NCBI GenBank assembly: GCA_902785355.1
Contig: CACZYF010000009.1
Span: 1-62,441 of the forward strand
Direction: 5' to 3'
DNA length: 62,441 bases
Source of the DNA: an uncultured Ruminococcus sp.
GTDB taxonomy: Bacteria; Bacillota; Clostridia; Oscillospirales; Acutalibacteraceae
The stretch's first letter is position 1. The number at the start of each line of letters is the position of its first letter. Below the pieces are notes generated by a model, which worked only from the letters and a program-made list of their open reading frames with translations, was not told the origin of the DNA and ran no database searches. Positions 52,770-62,051 of this stretch are shown here, piece by piece. The position numbers and the translations under genes are program-made.

Positions 52770-53894
52770 TCAATATTCATCAGTGTTTAGTATCAGAACA
52801 AGATCGGTCAATGCGACGACTGAGAAGTATCCGAGTCCGTACCACAGGTACGCGGAGTTGTAAGCGGCCTGTAAGTAGTAGTACAGCGGTGTGATAACGC
52901 GCAGGGGATAAACGAACGGCAGGTTGAACAGGATCGGGTTGACGACGATCACCGTTACAATAATAAGCGGAGCTGCCGCCGCGATCCTACCCGCCTTGCG
53001 CAGTATAAGACCGATCAGGATAACGAAGCCCGCACAGTTCAGGCAGTATATTGCCATCGAGAGGATCTCCCGCAGGGGAGAGGTCGCGTTGCCCGATAGA
53101 TAAAGCGACAGAAGCACCACCAAAGCGACATCGACGATGCCTGTCAGGTGGTAGCAGAGCTCAAAGAGCGGAAGCGTCCGTTTGTTGATACGGGCGAAAA
53201 GCTTCTGCTCCCTGTCTCTGACGCGGAACATCACCATCGCAAAGCCCGACAGCAGTATTGCCGCCGCAAGAATTCCGCGGATGGGAAGCATCAGGTAGGA
53301 AGCATCGTTATCGCCCGCATATTCGCCCGAAGCGTAGCGAAACTCGAACAGCTCGCCGCTGTTGATCACGCTGTCAAAGTACCGGCGCAGTTTTGTCCCA
53401 TCGTAATTCGGAGAGACGTTTTTCGCATATGCCTGCTTGAGGATGGAGAAGCTTGTGTCGGATGATAACGTTGCGGCGAGCTTCTCACGCGCCAGCTTCA
53501 GCGCGATCGTGTCCTCGCGCTCGATGATTCGGATGCAGGCGGGGCTTTTGTCTCCGCTGACAAAGCGGTCGATACGTCCGAGAATATCGTCGCAGAAGAT
53601 CCATGCGCCGTCAACCTCACCGTAGCGCACCCGATCCTCCGCTTCTTCTGTGCCAGTGCATCGTGCGCAGTGTACGATCCCCGAGCTCTCGCAAAGCTCG
53701 TCTATCATACGTGTGACGGAAGGATCGGCGGGATCCTCTGCCGCTAATGCGATCTTGACGAAGCCTTCGGTGTGAGAGGTCACGGCGTTGAGTGCGGCGA
53801 TCAGTACGGGAACGGCGCACAGGATCATGATAAAGACAGGCTTTTTCAGCAGACGTTTATTCAAAAGATACCAACGGGTCAAAAAGCGTTTCAT
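52770..53894 (-). CDS. ABC-2 type permease 2
   Basis: The 374-residue membrane protein has an N-terminal helix, a large extracytoplasmic domain (about 40-195) and a cluster of five helices in the C-terminal half, typical of YhgE/NatB-like ABC-2 permeases. Its start overlaps the preceding permease by ATGA. It probably forms an exporter with that permease and the ATPase. Substrate unknown. Confidence 0.85.
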   Translation of the reverse strand: MKRFLTRWYLLNKRLLKKPVFIMILCAVPVLIAALNAVTSHTEGFVKIALAAEDPADPSVTRMIDELCESSGIVHCARCTGTEEAEDRVRYGEVDGAWIFCDDILGRIDRFVSGDKSPACIRIIEREDTIALKLAREKLAATLSSDTSFSILKQAYAKNVSPNYDGTKLRRYFDSVINSGELFEFRYASGEYAGDNDASYLMLPIRGILAAAILLSGFAMVMFRVRDREQKLFARINKRTLPLFELCYHLTGIVDVALVVLLSLYLSGNATSPLREILSMAIYCLNCAGFVILIGLILRKAGRIAAAAPLIIVTVIVVNPILFNLPFVYPLRVITPLYYYLQAAYNSAYLWYGLGYFSVVALTDLVLILNTDEY

Positions 53895-55135
53895 GCGCCG
53901 CCTCCTTCTCGTTTGATACGTACGCGGCGTATCAGCACGCTCAACAACAGGAACAGGAAGAAATAGGCTGCAAGGATGACGAAGGTTTTCAGCGAAGGAA
54001 CGCCCGCGAGCAGCTCATCAAGCCACAGCCGACAGTACCAAGCAGGCAGCCATGCCGCCGCGTCCTGCACCTGACGGGGGAAGAAATATGCGGGATAAAC
54101 GCAGCCGCTGATATAACCCAGTCCCATCGCGCAGAAGAACTGGAGCAGCGCTCCCGAGACCATCCCGCCCGCCGCTTCATACAGGAAGAACTGCATCGCA
54201 GCGATAGTGATCAGGGGGATTATGATTCCCGGGAACAGGCGGGTGAAGTTGTATTGTTCTAAAAGCGGGATCGAAGGCAGAAAGCGCGCTGCTGCTGTAA
54301 ACACAACGGCAGGGATGGTGAGGATCGACGTCATGAACAGCAGATAGGCTGCGTATTCGCCGAGTATTTGGGCGACAGCGCCCGTTCCCTTGGAGAAGAG
54401 TACACGGCTGAGCGGCGTGCTGCGGGCGGCAAAGATCGTACAGCAGGTGATTCCCCAAAGCATCAGCAGAAGCACTGTCATTCCGCAGATCAAAGGGTCG
54501 TCGATCGCGTCGGCACCGCTTGTACCGACCTCGACGATCTCATATGCGCCCTCACGGTTCAGAATTGCGCCGAGCTCCTCGAGGGCGACGGCGTTACCTT
54601 GATCGTATGCTTTATCAGGCGGTACGCCGTTATCCAGCGCGGCGCGGTGATAGCCGTAGACCGCCTTCTGTGAGTTTGCTACGATCTCAGTCACGGTTTT
54701 CATAAGTTCCTCGGTGATCCGTGTACCGAAATCCGCCGCGCCCGAAGATGTGACGCAGGTGATCTTCTGCATGTTTCCGCTGATCGCCTCGGAGATGAAA
54801 TTATCGGGCATCACAATGTATGCCACCAGCTCTCCGCGCCTGAGCTTTTCGGCGGCAAAAGCTTCATCCGATATTGTCTCGACCGCGATCGAAAAGCGTG
54901 AAGAATCCAGATTCTGTAAAGCGTTGATCGCCATGCCGAGGTAGGAATCCTCCGTGTCGCCGACGATACCGATATTGATCAGCGAGTTTTTCTCATCTGA
55001 TTCGGAATCGGCAAACATCCCGTAAAACGCCATGCCGAGAGCTCCCAGTAAAAGCGCGCTGAGAACGATAACGGTAGGTGTCAGCTTGAAGAATCGTTTG
55101 AGCTGTAAGCGAAAGTATTTTATCGCGCGGTTCAT
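53891..55135 (-). CDS. ABC-2 type permease 1
   Basis: The 414-residue protein has the same plan: one N-terminal helix (about 18-38), an external domain (about 50-220) and about five C-terminal helices. It begins IKYFRLQLKRFFKLTPTVIV. It overlaps the ATPase end by ATGA and the second permease start by ATGA, so the three genes form one translationally coupled exporter. Confidence 0.87.
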   Translation of the reverse strand: MNRAIKYFRLQLKRFFKLTPTVIVLSALLLGALGMAFYGMFADSESDEKNSLINIGIVGDTEDSYLGMAINALQNLDSSRFSIAVETISDEAFAAEKLRRGELVAYIVMPDNFISEAISGNMQKITCVTSSGAADFGTRITEELMKTVTEIVANSQKAVYGYHRAALDNGVPPDKAYDQGNAVALEELGAILNREGAYEIVEVGTSGADAIDDPLICGMTVLLLMLWGITCCTIFAARSTPLSRVLFSKGTGAVAQILGEYAAYLLFMTSILTIPAVVFTAAARFLPSIPLLEQYNFTRLFPGIIIPLITIAAMQFFLYEAAGGMVSGALLQFFCAMGLGYISGCVYPAYFFPRQVQDAAAWLPAWYCRLWLDELLAGVPSLKTFVILAAYFFLFLLLSVLIRRVRIKREGGGA

Positions 55136-55800
55136 AGGGCTTGTACCAGACGCGCAACGTCGCCGTCGTAGGCGTAGTCGTGCAGTATGCCGCCGCGCAT
55201 GATCTTATACTCGTCACAGATCGAGAGTTCCATCGGATCGTGTGAGATCAATACCAATGTACCGCCGCGGCTCTTGTAATCGCTCAGGTAGCGGAGAATG
55301 CGTTCCTTACACTCGATATCCAGCGCGGCGCAGGGCTCGTCGAGTAGGAGCACGGGCGGACGGGTTTGCATGGCGCATCCGATGGAGAGACGCTTCTTCA
55401 TACCGCCCGACATCTTGGATACGGGCGTTTTCAGAAAATCGCCGATCCCGAGCAGATCGAGTACGCCCTCGTTCAGCTCGCGTTCGATCTCTGCCTTGGC
55501 ATACCACAGCAGAAGGTTGTCACGGGCGGACAGCTCTTCGATCAGAGGTGTGCCTTGAGGAACGTAGCCGATGTTGCGGCGCAGTTCGGCGGGTCGGCTG
55601 AACAGCGGATGACCGTCAATCAGCAGTTCGCCGCTGTCGCATCTTTGCACGCCTGCGAGGATCGACAGCAGGGTTGATTTACCGCAGCCGTTCTTGCCGA
55701 GGATGGCGACGCATCTGCCCGCTTCGACCGAGAAGGTGATCCCGTTGAGCACATGGTTTTTTCCGTATGATTTTTTGATGTTTCTAATTTCTGTTAACAT
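55132..55800 (-). CDS. ABC transporter ATPase of the ABC-2 exporter
   Basis: The 222-residue ATPase has Walker A LGKNGCGKST, a Q-loop region VPQGTPLIEE, signature KMSGGMKKRLSIG, Walker B VLLLDEPCAALD and the H-loop LISHDP. It is the first gene of the three and energises export by the two downstream permeases. No regulator or drug-resistance marker lies beside it, so substrate is open. Confidence 0.93.
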   Translation of the reverse strand: MLTEIRNIKKSYGKNHVLNGITFSVEAGRCVAILGKNGCGKSTLLSILAGVQRCDSGELLIDGHPLFSRPAELRRNIGYVPQGTPLIEELSARDNLLLWYAKAEIERELNEGVLDLLGIGDFLKTPVSKMSGGMKKRLSIGCAMQTRPPVLLLDEPCAALDIECKERILRYLSDYKSRGGTLVLISHDPMELSICDEYKIMRGGILHDYAYDGDVARLVQAL

Positions 55801-55870
55801 GGTTCTTAATTCTTTGGCCGTTTGAGATTGCCTATTGACAAACGGTCACTACATAACAGTATTATAATTG

Positions 55871-55908
55871 AAAAAGATCAGGCGGCAGGGATTTCTGCCG
55901 CCTGATCT
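55871..55908 (-). terminator. Terminator of the zinc-ribbon/TQVL-repeat gene
   Basis: AGATCAGGCGGCAG and CTGCCGCCTGATCT form a 14-bp stem followed on the minus strand by TTTTTC, just past the gene end. Confidence 0.9.
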
Positions 55909-55923
55909 GCGGTTATCGTTGGG

Positions 55924-57816
55924 TTATCTCGATCCGATAAGCGAACCGAAGATGTTCTGGATAAAGCTTGCGGGAGCGCCTGCGTCGGTGAGACGTTTTA
56001 CCAGCTCTGTGGTATCAATGGTGCTTGACCATTCGGAAATATCGACAGTAGTTACGTTAGTGTCGAAGGAGAGCTGCTCGGGCTTCGATTTGGAGATCGT
56101 CGCAGTGACAAAGGACTGACTTGCTACATTCACGTCGACAGCAACCTTGCCCTTGGAGAACTCAAGCTTCAAAGCAGCGGTAGCAAGAATAGGGGAAAGG
56201 GAGGAGTTATGCGTTACGCCGTCCCATGCGTCCTTGGTAAGAGAGAGCTCGACCGTACCGGTGAATTCCTTTTGATTGAAGTCGGTCAGCTTGATGTTGG
56301 CATAGTTTGTTTCTTCGGCGATGATCCGGAAGTCGCCGCTGATAACAGATCCTTTAATGGTACCGGAACCGGTGAGGAAGGTCTCGCCGTCTACGGCCGC
56401 CTGCGCACCGAAGCTGTTGCCCTTGATCGCGAAGATCACGGAGATCTCCCTGTCTTCCTGAGGTAAGGAAACCTTGACACCGGTGATCTTGTCGTGGGAG
56501 ACATATTCGGTCAGGATCAGCACGGCGTTATCGGTCGCGGTTGCTTCCTGATCGGTTATCTGTTTAATCGAGTTGTTAAGCTCATCTTTAAAGTTGGTAT
56601 AAAAATCCTCAAAGCTGTCAAAGCCTGCGCCGGAACTGGGAGCCAGTACGGGATACACCTGCTCTAAGAAGGCTTTAAGGTCGGTATCCTCCAGTGCGGC
56701 GGTGAGTACCTTCTTACCGATAGCGAGCGCCTGACGCTCGGATACGGTAGCGGTATAGACCGTGACTTTCTCGGTTATGCCCTCGGCGGTAACGTCTTCG
56801 CTGGTTTTCTTGACGTCGTCGATCGAGTCTACCGTCATCGCAAAGTACTTTTCGATCAGGCCGGTTGCTTTTTCTTTATCGATACCCGATATACCCATGA
56901 TTGAGGTGTTGATCGCGTTCAGATCGATTTTTCCGTAGCTTTTTGTCAGACCCTCCAGTCCGATCAAAGAGGTATTGGTTTTGCTGTCGATCAGCATATC
57001 CAGACAGGCGATCTCGGTATTGTTGAGAGTGAGACGGAACCTGGTCGCCTGAGCGCCATCCTTGGAGTCGGTCGTCTCTGTGATCTTGGCGTCCTTCAGC
57101 CACGAGATGTCGACGCCTTGATCCTTAGCTAAATCGGCTAGGAACTGACCGGGTACAACATCCAGCTCGACAGAGCCGTTGCTTTCTTGGACGAAATCTG
57201 CGTTGCTGAGACTGGCAAGCGCTTCGTGAACGGTGCTTTTCTCCAGGCTGTGCATCCTATCCTTGTCGGACATGAACAGCTTCGGGAGAAACAGAACTGC
57301 CAGCACAATGACAAGAATAACAGCCGCAGCGATCGCGCCGATGATTAACGGCTTCTTGCCGGACTTTTTCGGCTGTGCCGGTTGGTAACCGTACTGTGGA
57401 GCAAAGCTCTGTTGCCGGGGATCGATCGGCTGTTGATAGGGCTGCTGTGGATTGACGGTCGGTTGCTGAGGAGCATATGTCTGTTGCTGCGACACGTAAG
57501 GCTGCGGCGGCGCATAAGATTGAGGCGCGTCATAGTCGCTCAACACCTGAGTCTCCTCGGAGCCGTACATGCTCTGCGGCGCGTCATAGTCGCTCAGTAC
57601 CTGAGTCTCCTCGGATTCGTACATATTCTGCGGCGCATCATAACCGCCGAGAACTTGGGTTTCCTCCGATTCATATAGATGATCCGGGTTATTTGTTTTT
57701 TCCGTTATGTCGGACTGCTGCATGGTTTCGGTCGGCGAATAATCTGTCGGTGCTCCGCAATTATCGCAGAAGCGCTGTCCGTCAGGCATTTGATGCCCGC
57801 ATTTTCCGCAAAACAT
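55924..57816 (-). CDS. Zinc-ribbon membrane protein with three EETQVL repeats
   Basis: The 630-residue protein starts with a CxxC zinc ribbon (residues 3-20: CGKC...CDNC). Three 18-residue tandem repeats follow (48-101), each YxSEETQVLxxYDAPQxM-like. Then come a Gln/Pro-rich linker (about 100-150), one transmembrane helix (about 160-178) and a large external domain to the end, with two similar halves of beta-strand character. Only the N-terminal part is cytoplasmic. Acidic-x-T-x-V-L sequences are common Ser/Thr-kinase sites read by FHA domains, so the repeats may be phosphorylated, but no kinase or FHA gene is in view. Function unknown. A single-gene unit. Confidence 0.8.
   Translation of the reverse strand: MFCGKCGHQMPDGQRFCDNCGAPTDYSPTETMQQSDITEKTNNPDHLYESEETQVLGGYDAPQNMYESEETQVLSDYDAPQSMYGSEETQVLSDYDAPQSYAPPQPYVSQQQTYAPQQPTVNPQQPYQQPIDPRQQSFAPQYGYQPAQPKKSGKKPLIIGAIAAAVILVIVLAVLFLPKLFMSDKDRMHSLEKSTVHEALASLSNADFVQESNGSVELDVVPGQFLADLAKDQGVDISWLKDAKITETTDSKDGAQATRFRLTLNNTEIACLDMLIDSKTNTSLIGLEGLTKSYGKIDLNAINTSIMGISGIDKEKATGLIEKYFAMTVDSIDDVKKTSEDVTAEGITEKVTVYTATVSERQALAIGKKVLTAALEDTDLKAFLEQVYPVLAPSSGAGFDSFEDFYTNFKDELNNSIKQITDQEATATDNAVLILTEYVSHDKITGVKVSLPQEDREISVIFAIKGNSFGAQAAVDGETFLTGSGTIKGSVISGDFRIIAEETNYANIKLTDFNQKEFTGTVELSLTKDAWDGVTHNSSLSPILATAALKLEFSKGKVAVDVNVASQSFVTATISKSKPEQLSFDTNVTTVDISEWSSTIDTTELVKRLTDAGAPASFIQNIFGSLIGSR
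57514..57675 (-). repeat. Three in-frame 54-base tandem repeats
   Basis: Three 54-base units encode the EETQVL repeats of the zinc-ribbon membrane protein. The second and third are nearly identical and the first is more diverged, suggesting a more recent last duplication. Confidence 0.85.
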
Positions 57817-57933
57817 AAGTTTACCTCCGTGAATTATTATTGTGAAACGGTTGAGCCGTTTACCGATAATCCTATTATACAGGGAGTTGATGGGCTTTTC
57901 AATAGAAAACCTTGTTATTTATATAACGAACTC

Positions 57934-57961
57934 TTGCGTCGAAACGGCGGTTTCGACGCAA
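57934..57961 (-). terminator. Perfect 12-bp hairpin after the SpoIIE gene
   Basis: TTGCGTCGAAAC and GTTTCGACGCAA with a 4-base loop lie 16 bases past the SpoIIE stop codon. No T-run follows on the minus strand, so termination is likely but could be partly factor-dependent. Confidence 0.65.
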
Positions 57962-57976
57962 TCGGATTTATGTTGA

Positions 57977-59962
57977 TTATCGCTTTTCGGAGGAGATAAG
58001 CGATTTTCGGATCGTCAGTTTATTCTTTCCGTCGCTGTATTCATAGGAATAGCCGTCGCACAGCTGCATGGTCAGATATCGTCCCAAGCCGCCTATCGCC
58101 TGATCGTGATTGTATTTATCGATCGAAATGACTTCACGTGTTGGATCGAAGGGCTTTCCGCTGTCGATGAAGGTCAGCGTCGCCTCGTCGCCTGCGTCGA
58201 TGATGACCTGTACGCTGCCTTCGTCCTCATAGGCATAGGAGCAGATGTTGATGAAGATCTCCTCGCTGATCAGCTCCAGATTCATCCTCATCTCCTCGGA
58301 TAAATCGGGGATCTGAGCGATCGTATCATAGATCGTGCTCAGCAATTCTGCCCGGGAGGTCAGGTTCAGCTCGCGGTGAAAAGCACCGGATTTGGAGCGA
58401 AAGACCAGCATGGTGATATCGTCGCTCCTGGCAGCGTCGCCGACAAAGTCTTTCAGCTGCGCCAGCACCTGCTTCATGATATCGACGCCTTCCGCTGACA
58501 GACATCCGCGCAGCACATCCTCCAGCGCCTCTGTTCCGAAGAGCGCCTCGTCTGAATTGCCCGCCTCGTTTACGCCGTCGGTATATAGGAACAGACCGTC
58601 GCCGTCTTTGAAGTCAGCGGTCGCTTCCTCATAGCATTCGTCGTCAAAGACGCCTGCCGCCATACCGTGCGCCTGCGTGAGCGGAATGAGGGTATCGGAG
58701 AGGATGTAGGGGATGTTGTGGCCGGCGTTGGAGTAGATCAGCTTCTTAGAGTCGGGGTCATAGATCGCGACAAAGGTCGTGATGAACAGCCCGTTGGGGT
58801 TTTGTGCGGCGAGGGTCTTGTTGTACTCGGTGAGGATCTTTGCAGGCGAGTAGCCCAGTTGAGCGTACATGTGTAGGAGAGTGACAGCTCGGGACATGAA
58901 CAGTGCCGCAGAGATACCCTTACCGGATACGTCGGCAACCGTCAGAAATACCCTGCCGTCGTCGAGTACCAGATAATCGTACAGATCGCCGCCGACCTCT
59001 TTAGCGACGAGCATACAGGCGTCGATGGTGAAGCCGTTGCCGTCACAGTGAGGCGGGCTTAACAGTCCCTGCTGGATGTTGCCCGCAATATCGAGCTCCG
59101 CGCGCCGCTTGTGCTTTTCCTGATTGAGCGCGGTAATGTTACTCAGATAGCTGTCGATATTCTGAGCCATCGTGTTGAACGAGCGCGATATCTCGGCAAA
59201 TTCTCCCTTACCCTTGATTTCCAAAGGCTTGAAGCCCTTGCTGTAATCCTCGACAAAGCTGCTTATACGCTCGTTGATCTTTCTGGCGGGCTTTGCCGCA
59301 TTATGGTTGAGGATCAGGGAAAAGATGAGGACGATCAGGATAGCGAGGATCAGCGTTAGGCCGACGACCGAGATAAAGCTGCGCGCAAAAGAGAACATGA
59401 CGTCCGAGATGTTGACTTCTACGCCGACCAACAGGTTTCTGTTCGTCGGTACGACCCTTCCTGTGTCGTTGTCGAGAAGCTCGTCAAGCTGAGAATAATA
59501 GATCAGCGTATCTCCGTAGCGGTTGACCTCGTGACGGATCGCGTGCTCTGTATCACCGTTCAAAGCGGCAAGCTTTTCCTTGTATATCTCACCTTTGATG
59601 GTGACGCCCGGATAGCGTTGCTGGTAGGCGACTTCTGTCGTATTATCGCCGAAGCCTACGGCGAGGTAGGTCTCGGTACTCTTATCGAGATCGATCTCCT
59701 CGATATAGGCATAAGCGAGGTTCGCCTCCCGACAGTATTCCTCCAGCGTATAGGATAGATAGGAGGTAGAGTCCGGATTGTCATAATTATAGTATCTGCC
59801 CAGCTCCACCAGAGTGTGGGAATGATTTTTGATACTGTTAAGGTTACGTTCAAGGTTCAAATCATAGATGACCTTGAACGCCATAGCCATCGTCGCGAGC
59901 TCTGCGACCAGTACCGCAATCAGGATGAACAGCGTGATCCTGCGAAAGACAGAATGCTTCAT
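57977..59962 (-). CDS. Membrane SpoIIE-type PP2C phosphatase with C-terminal HATPase
   Basis: The 661-residue protein has an N-terminal helix (about 8-30), an external sensor region (about 35-190), a second helix (about 195-220), a HAMP domain (about 222-275) and a PP2C/SpoIIE phosphatase domain (about 305-500: EVGGDLYDYLVLDDGRVFLTVADVSGKGIS). A C-terminal HATPase of the RsbW anti-sigma type (about 540-655: EEIFINICSYAYEDEG, then GGLGRYLT) follows. Fusing the phosphatase with the kinase-like domain puts both arms of a partner-switching circuit in one protein. It lies six bases after the STAS gene, its likely substrate. Confidence 0.9.
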   Translation of the reverse strand: MKHSVFRRITLFILIAVLVAELATMAMAFKVIYDLNLERNLNSIKNHSHTLVELGRYYNYDNPDSTSYLSYTLEEYCREANLAYAYIEEIDLDKSTETYLAVGFGDNTTEVAYQQRYPGVTIKGEIYKEKLAALNGDTEHAIRHEVNRYGDTLIYYSQLDELLDNDTGRVVPTNRNLLVGVEVNISDVMFSFARSFISVVGLTLILAILIVLIFSLILNHNAAKPARKINERISSFVEDYSKGFKPLEIKGKGEFAEISRSFNTMAQNIDSYLSNITALNQEKHKRRAELDIAGNIQQGLLSPPHCDGNGFTIDACMLVAKEVGGDLYDYLVLDDGRVFLTVADVSGKGISAALFMSRAVTLLHMYAQLGYSPAKILTEYNKTLAAQNPNGLFITTFVAIYDPDSKKLIYSNAGHNIPYILSDTLIPLTQAHGMAAGVFDDECYEEATADFKDGDGLFLYTDGVNEAGNSDEALFGTEALEDVLRGCLSAEGVDIMKQVLAQLKDFVGDAARSDDITMLVFRSKSGAFHRELNLTSRAELLSTIYDTIAQIPDLSEEMRMNLELISEEIFINICSYAYEDEGSVQVIIDAGDEATLTFIDSGKPFDPTREVISIDKYNHDQAIGGLGRYLTMQLCDGYSYEYSDGKNKLTIRKSLISSEKR

Positions 59963-59968
59963 ACGCTG

Positions 59969-60268
59969 TTAATCTTCGATATTCAGCCTTTTTTGAAAGC
60001 CGGTCAGGCTGATGATGGTTTTCACGCTGCTGCTCAGCCCCCTAAGCACCAAGCCTTCCTTCGACGCCATTTCACGGTGAGCCGCGACGATGACGCGGAT
60101 GCCGGCGGAGGAAACATAGTTTACGCCTGACAAATCGAGAATCAGCTTATTGCAGGAGGGGATTTGTTCGGCGATCGCCTGAGAGAGCTCGGCAGAGGTC
60201 AGAGAGTCGATGCGTCCCTCGATGGTCATGGTGCAGATTTTGTCGTTATTATCGGTCGTTACAGTCAT
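59969..60268 (-). CDS. STAS-domain anti-sigma factor antagonist
   Basis: The 99-residue protein has a STAS fold: CTMTIEGRIDSLTSAELSQA at the N-terminal half and LILDLSGVNYVSSAGIRVIV around the phosphorylatable Ser. It would cycle between phosphorylated and free forms, controlled by the downstream phosphatase/HATPase fusion. The ATG at 60268 is preceded by AAAGGAGCAAATTG; an upstream start at 60316 has no site. The sigma factor or other output is not in the window. Confidence 0.9.
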   Translation of the reverse strand: MTVTTDNNDKICTMTIEGRIDSLTSAELSQAIAEQIPSCNKLILDLSGVNYVSSAGIRVIVAAHREMASKEGLVLRGLSSSVKTIISLTGFQKRLNIED

Positions 60269-60302
60269 GTCAATTTGCTCCTTTTTTCTGTATTTGCATG
60301 TA

Positions 60303-61046
60303 TCAGATCGCGTCATAAGGGCAGACGCAGCTATTGCCGATGATAAATCTCGTATCGGGAAAACGCTTGGTAAAAAGCGCTGTCAGCGGTTTTATCACCA
60401 CATCCTCGGTGGAAAAGTGTCCCGCGTCAAAGGCAGCGATCCCGTGGGCTGCCGCCCACAGGTATTGGTGATGCTTCATTTCGCCCGTGACAAAGGCGTC
60501 AAAGCCGTATCGTGCCGCGAGCTCTACGCCCTCTCCGCCGCCGCCGGAGGATACCGCGACGCGGTGAACCGTCCCGCCGGTAAAGCGAACGTCGGGCGCA
60601 TTGAGGCGCTCCTTGATCAGCGCGGCGTATTCGGCGGCGGTATAGGCGGCGTCTGTGTCGCCGATCAGCAGATAGTCGTCGGGATACAGAACGGTATTCT
60701 TCAGTCCGAGCGCTTTTCCCAGGGCAGTATTCACGCCCTGCTCCGCACGGTCGAGATTCGTGTGCAGGCACAAGGCGGCGATATCGTTTTTTACAAGTGC
60801 GTAAACAGCGCTGTCGGGCGTCAGCGTTTTCAGGGGATCAAAGATGACGGGATGGTGGCTGACGATCAGTTTACAGTCCTTTTCTCGCGCCTCTTCAACA
60901 ACAGCGGGAGTGATATCCAGCGCTGTCAGCACGCGGCAGACCTCCGTATCGCCTGAGCCGACCAGCAGTCCGACGTTGTCCCATTCGCCTGCCGTTTCAT
61001 AGGGCGCGAGCTCCTTTGTATATGCGATGATGTCATTGATCTTCAT
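60303..61046 (-). CDS. Nif3-like dinuclear metal centre protein (YqfO family)
   Basis: The 247-residue protein has the Nif3 metal-binding motifs: APYETAGEWDNVGLLVGS at the start, LIVSHHPVIFDPLK in the middle, LHTNLDRAEQGVN and AFDAGHFSTEDVV near the end. Members form toroidal hexamers with a two-metal site; some act as GTP cyclohydrolase-like or iron-handling proteins, but the role is unclear. The ATG at 61046 overlaps the end of trmK by 14 bases; a start at 61094 lies deeper inside that gene and is less likely. Confidence 0.92.
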   Translation of the reverse strand: MKINDIIAYTKELAPYETAGEWDNVGLLVGSGDTEVCRVLTALDITPAVVEEAREKDCKLIVSHHPVIFDPLKTLTPDSAVYALVKNDIAALCLHTNLDRAEQGVNTALGKALGLKNTVLYPDDYLLIGDTDAAYTAAEYAALIKERLNAPDVRFTGGTVHRVAVSSGGGGEGVELAARYGFDAFVTGEMKHHQYLWAAAHGIAAFDAGHFSTEDVVIKPLTALFTKRFPDTRFIIGNSCVCPYDAI

Positions 61047-61695
61047 GGATAGTTTCCTCAATTCGTCGGATGGTCGGCAGAAGGGAAGAGTCACCCTTGC
61101 TGCGGTTACACAGGTTGTTTAGACTGCGCTCGAGAAAGCCGCGGCTCAGCGGATCGCCGGGGTCGAGTCTGCCGACGATGCAGTCGAACAGGTCGGCGGT
61201 CTTTCCCGCTCCGTCACAGCGAGCGCACAGCACGGTGTAATACTTGCCCTCGTCGCATACTGCCTTCTGACGTAGGATATTAAAGCCGTTTTCATACAGC
61301 CATTTCACAAGATCCTCGTGGTGGGTCATCGGTTGAAGGACGAGCTGCTTTGAGCTGTTCCTGACCCATGGAGCCGCCGCGAGGATATCGCGGATCAGCT
61401 CGCCGCCCATACCGGCGATCACGATATCGTCGGCTTCATCCTCACGCACTTTATTAAGTCCGTCGGACAGGCGGGTCACGATACGCCCGGAAAGATGATA
61501 TTTCACGATGTTTTCCTCAGCCGAGCGCAGGGGGAGAGGGTTGATGTCGCACGCCAGCGCCGAGGGGATCTTACCGGTCAGGCACAGGTGTATGGGCAGG
61601 TAGCCGTGGTCGGTGCCGATATCCGCAAGGCGGCTGCCCTCGCGTACCATTTCCGCGCACAAGGACAGCCGCCCGTAGGGTCTGAGTATTTGCAT
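61033..61695 (-). CDS. trmK: tRNA (adenine(22)-N(1))-methyltransferase
   Basis: TrmK methylates N1 of A22 in the D-arm of certain tRNAs, using SAM. The 220-residue protein has SAM motif I ADIGTDHGYLPIHLC, the ACDINPLPLRSA strand and IVIAGMGGELI with the NPPY-like catalytic region replaced by the family's own sequence. trmK next to the Nif3 gene is a conserved Firmicute pairing. Its start shares one base with the stop codon of the DUF1858 gene. Confidence 0.94.
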   Translation of the reverse strand: MQILRPYGRLSLCAEMVREGSRLADIGTDHGYLPIHLCLTGKIPSALACDINPLPLRSAEENIVKYHLSGRIVTRLSDGLNKVREDEADDIVIAGMGGELIRDILAAAPWVRNSSKQLVLQPMTHHEDLVKWLYENGFNILRQKAVCDEGKYYTVLCARCDGAGKTADLFDCIVGRLDPGDPLSRGFLERSLNNLCNRSKGDSSLLPTIRRIEETIHEDQ

Positions 61696-61889
61696 TATGC
61701 GCCGGTCGCTTTATTCAGCGCGGCTACCAGCGCGTCGGGATCGGCGCCGTGTACCATGCAGGCTTCCTCGATGCTCTCTCCGCGGGAGGCGGGGCAGCCG
61801 AGGCAGTGCATACCCATCTGCAGAAAGAGGGGAGCGGTAGCGGGGAACTTGTCCAGAACATCGCCGATAATAGCGTCTTTAGTGATCAT
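61695..61889 (-). CDS. DUF1858-domain small protein
   Basis: The 64-residue protein has the DUF1858/ScdA N-terminal-like fold, with MGMHCLGCPASRGESIEEA holding the two conserved Cys. Relatives take part in iron or nitrosative-stress repair; a metal or Fe-S role is inferred. GGAGGTATTT precedes the ATG. One-base overlap with trmK. Confidence 0.85.
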   Translation of the reverse strand: MITKDAIIGDVLDKFPATAPLFLQMGMHCLGCPASRGESIEEACMVHGADPDALVAALNKATGA

Positions 61890-61921
61890 AATAAATACCT
61901 CCGTTTATGAATGTCGTAAAA

Positions 61922-61962
61922 ATGTTGTTGCGAGGGAATCATCCCGAGGCAATCTCAACCGA
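61922..61962 (+). repeat. Interspersed intergenic repeat, copy D
   Basis: ATGTTGTTGCGAGGGAATCA starts it and GAGGCAATCTCAACCGAT ends it. It lies between the small zinc-ribbon gene and the DUF1858 gene. Confidence 0.6.
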
Positions 61963-62051
61963 TCCGGTTGCATCTATACACCGCAAGTATATCATACTCC
62001 GCGCCAAAATACAATAGCTCAGGGTACGGATATTTTATTGACAACAGAAAA

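Noticed and set aside
55132-55800. Bacteriocin-immunity or drug exporter assignment for the ABC-2 system
   Set aside because: No precursor peptide, modifying enzyme or regulator is adjacent, so no substrate can be claimed.
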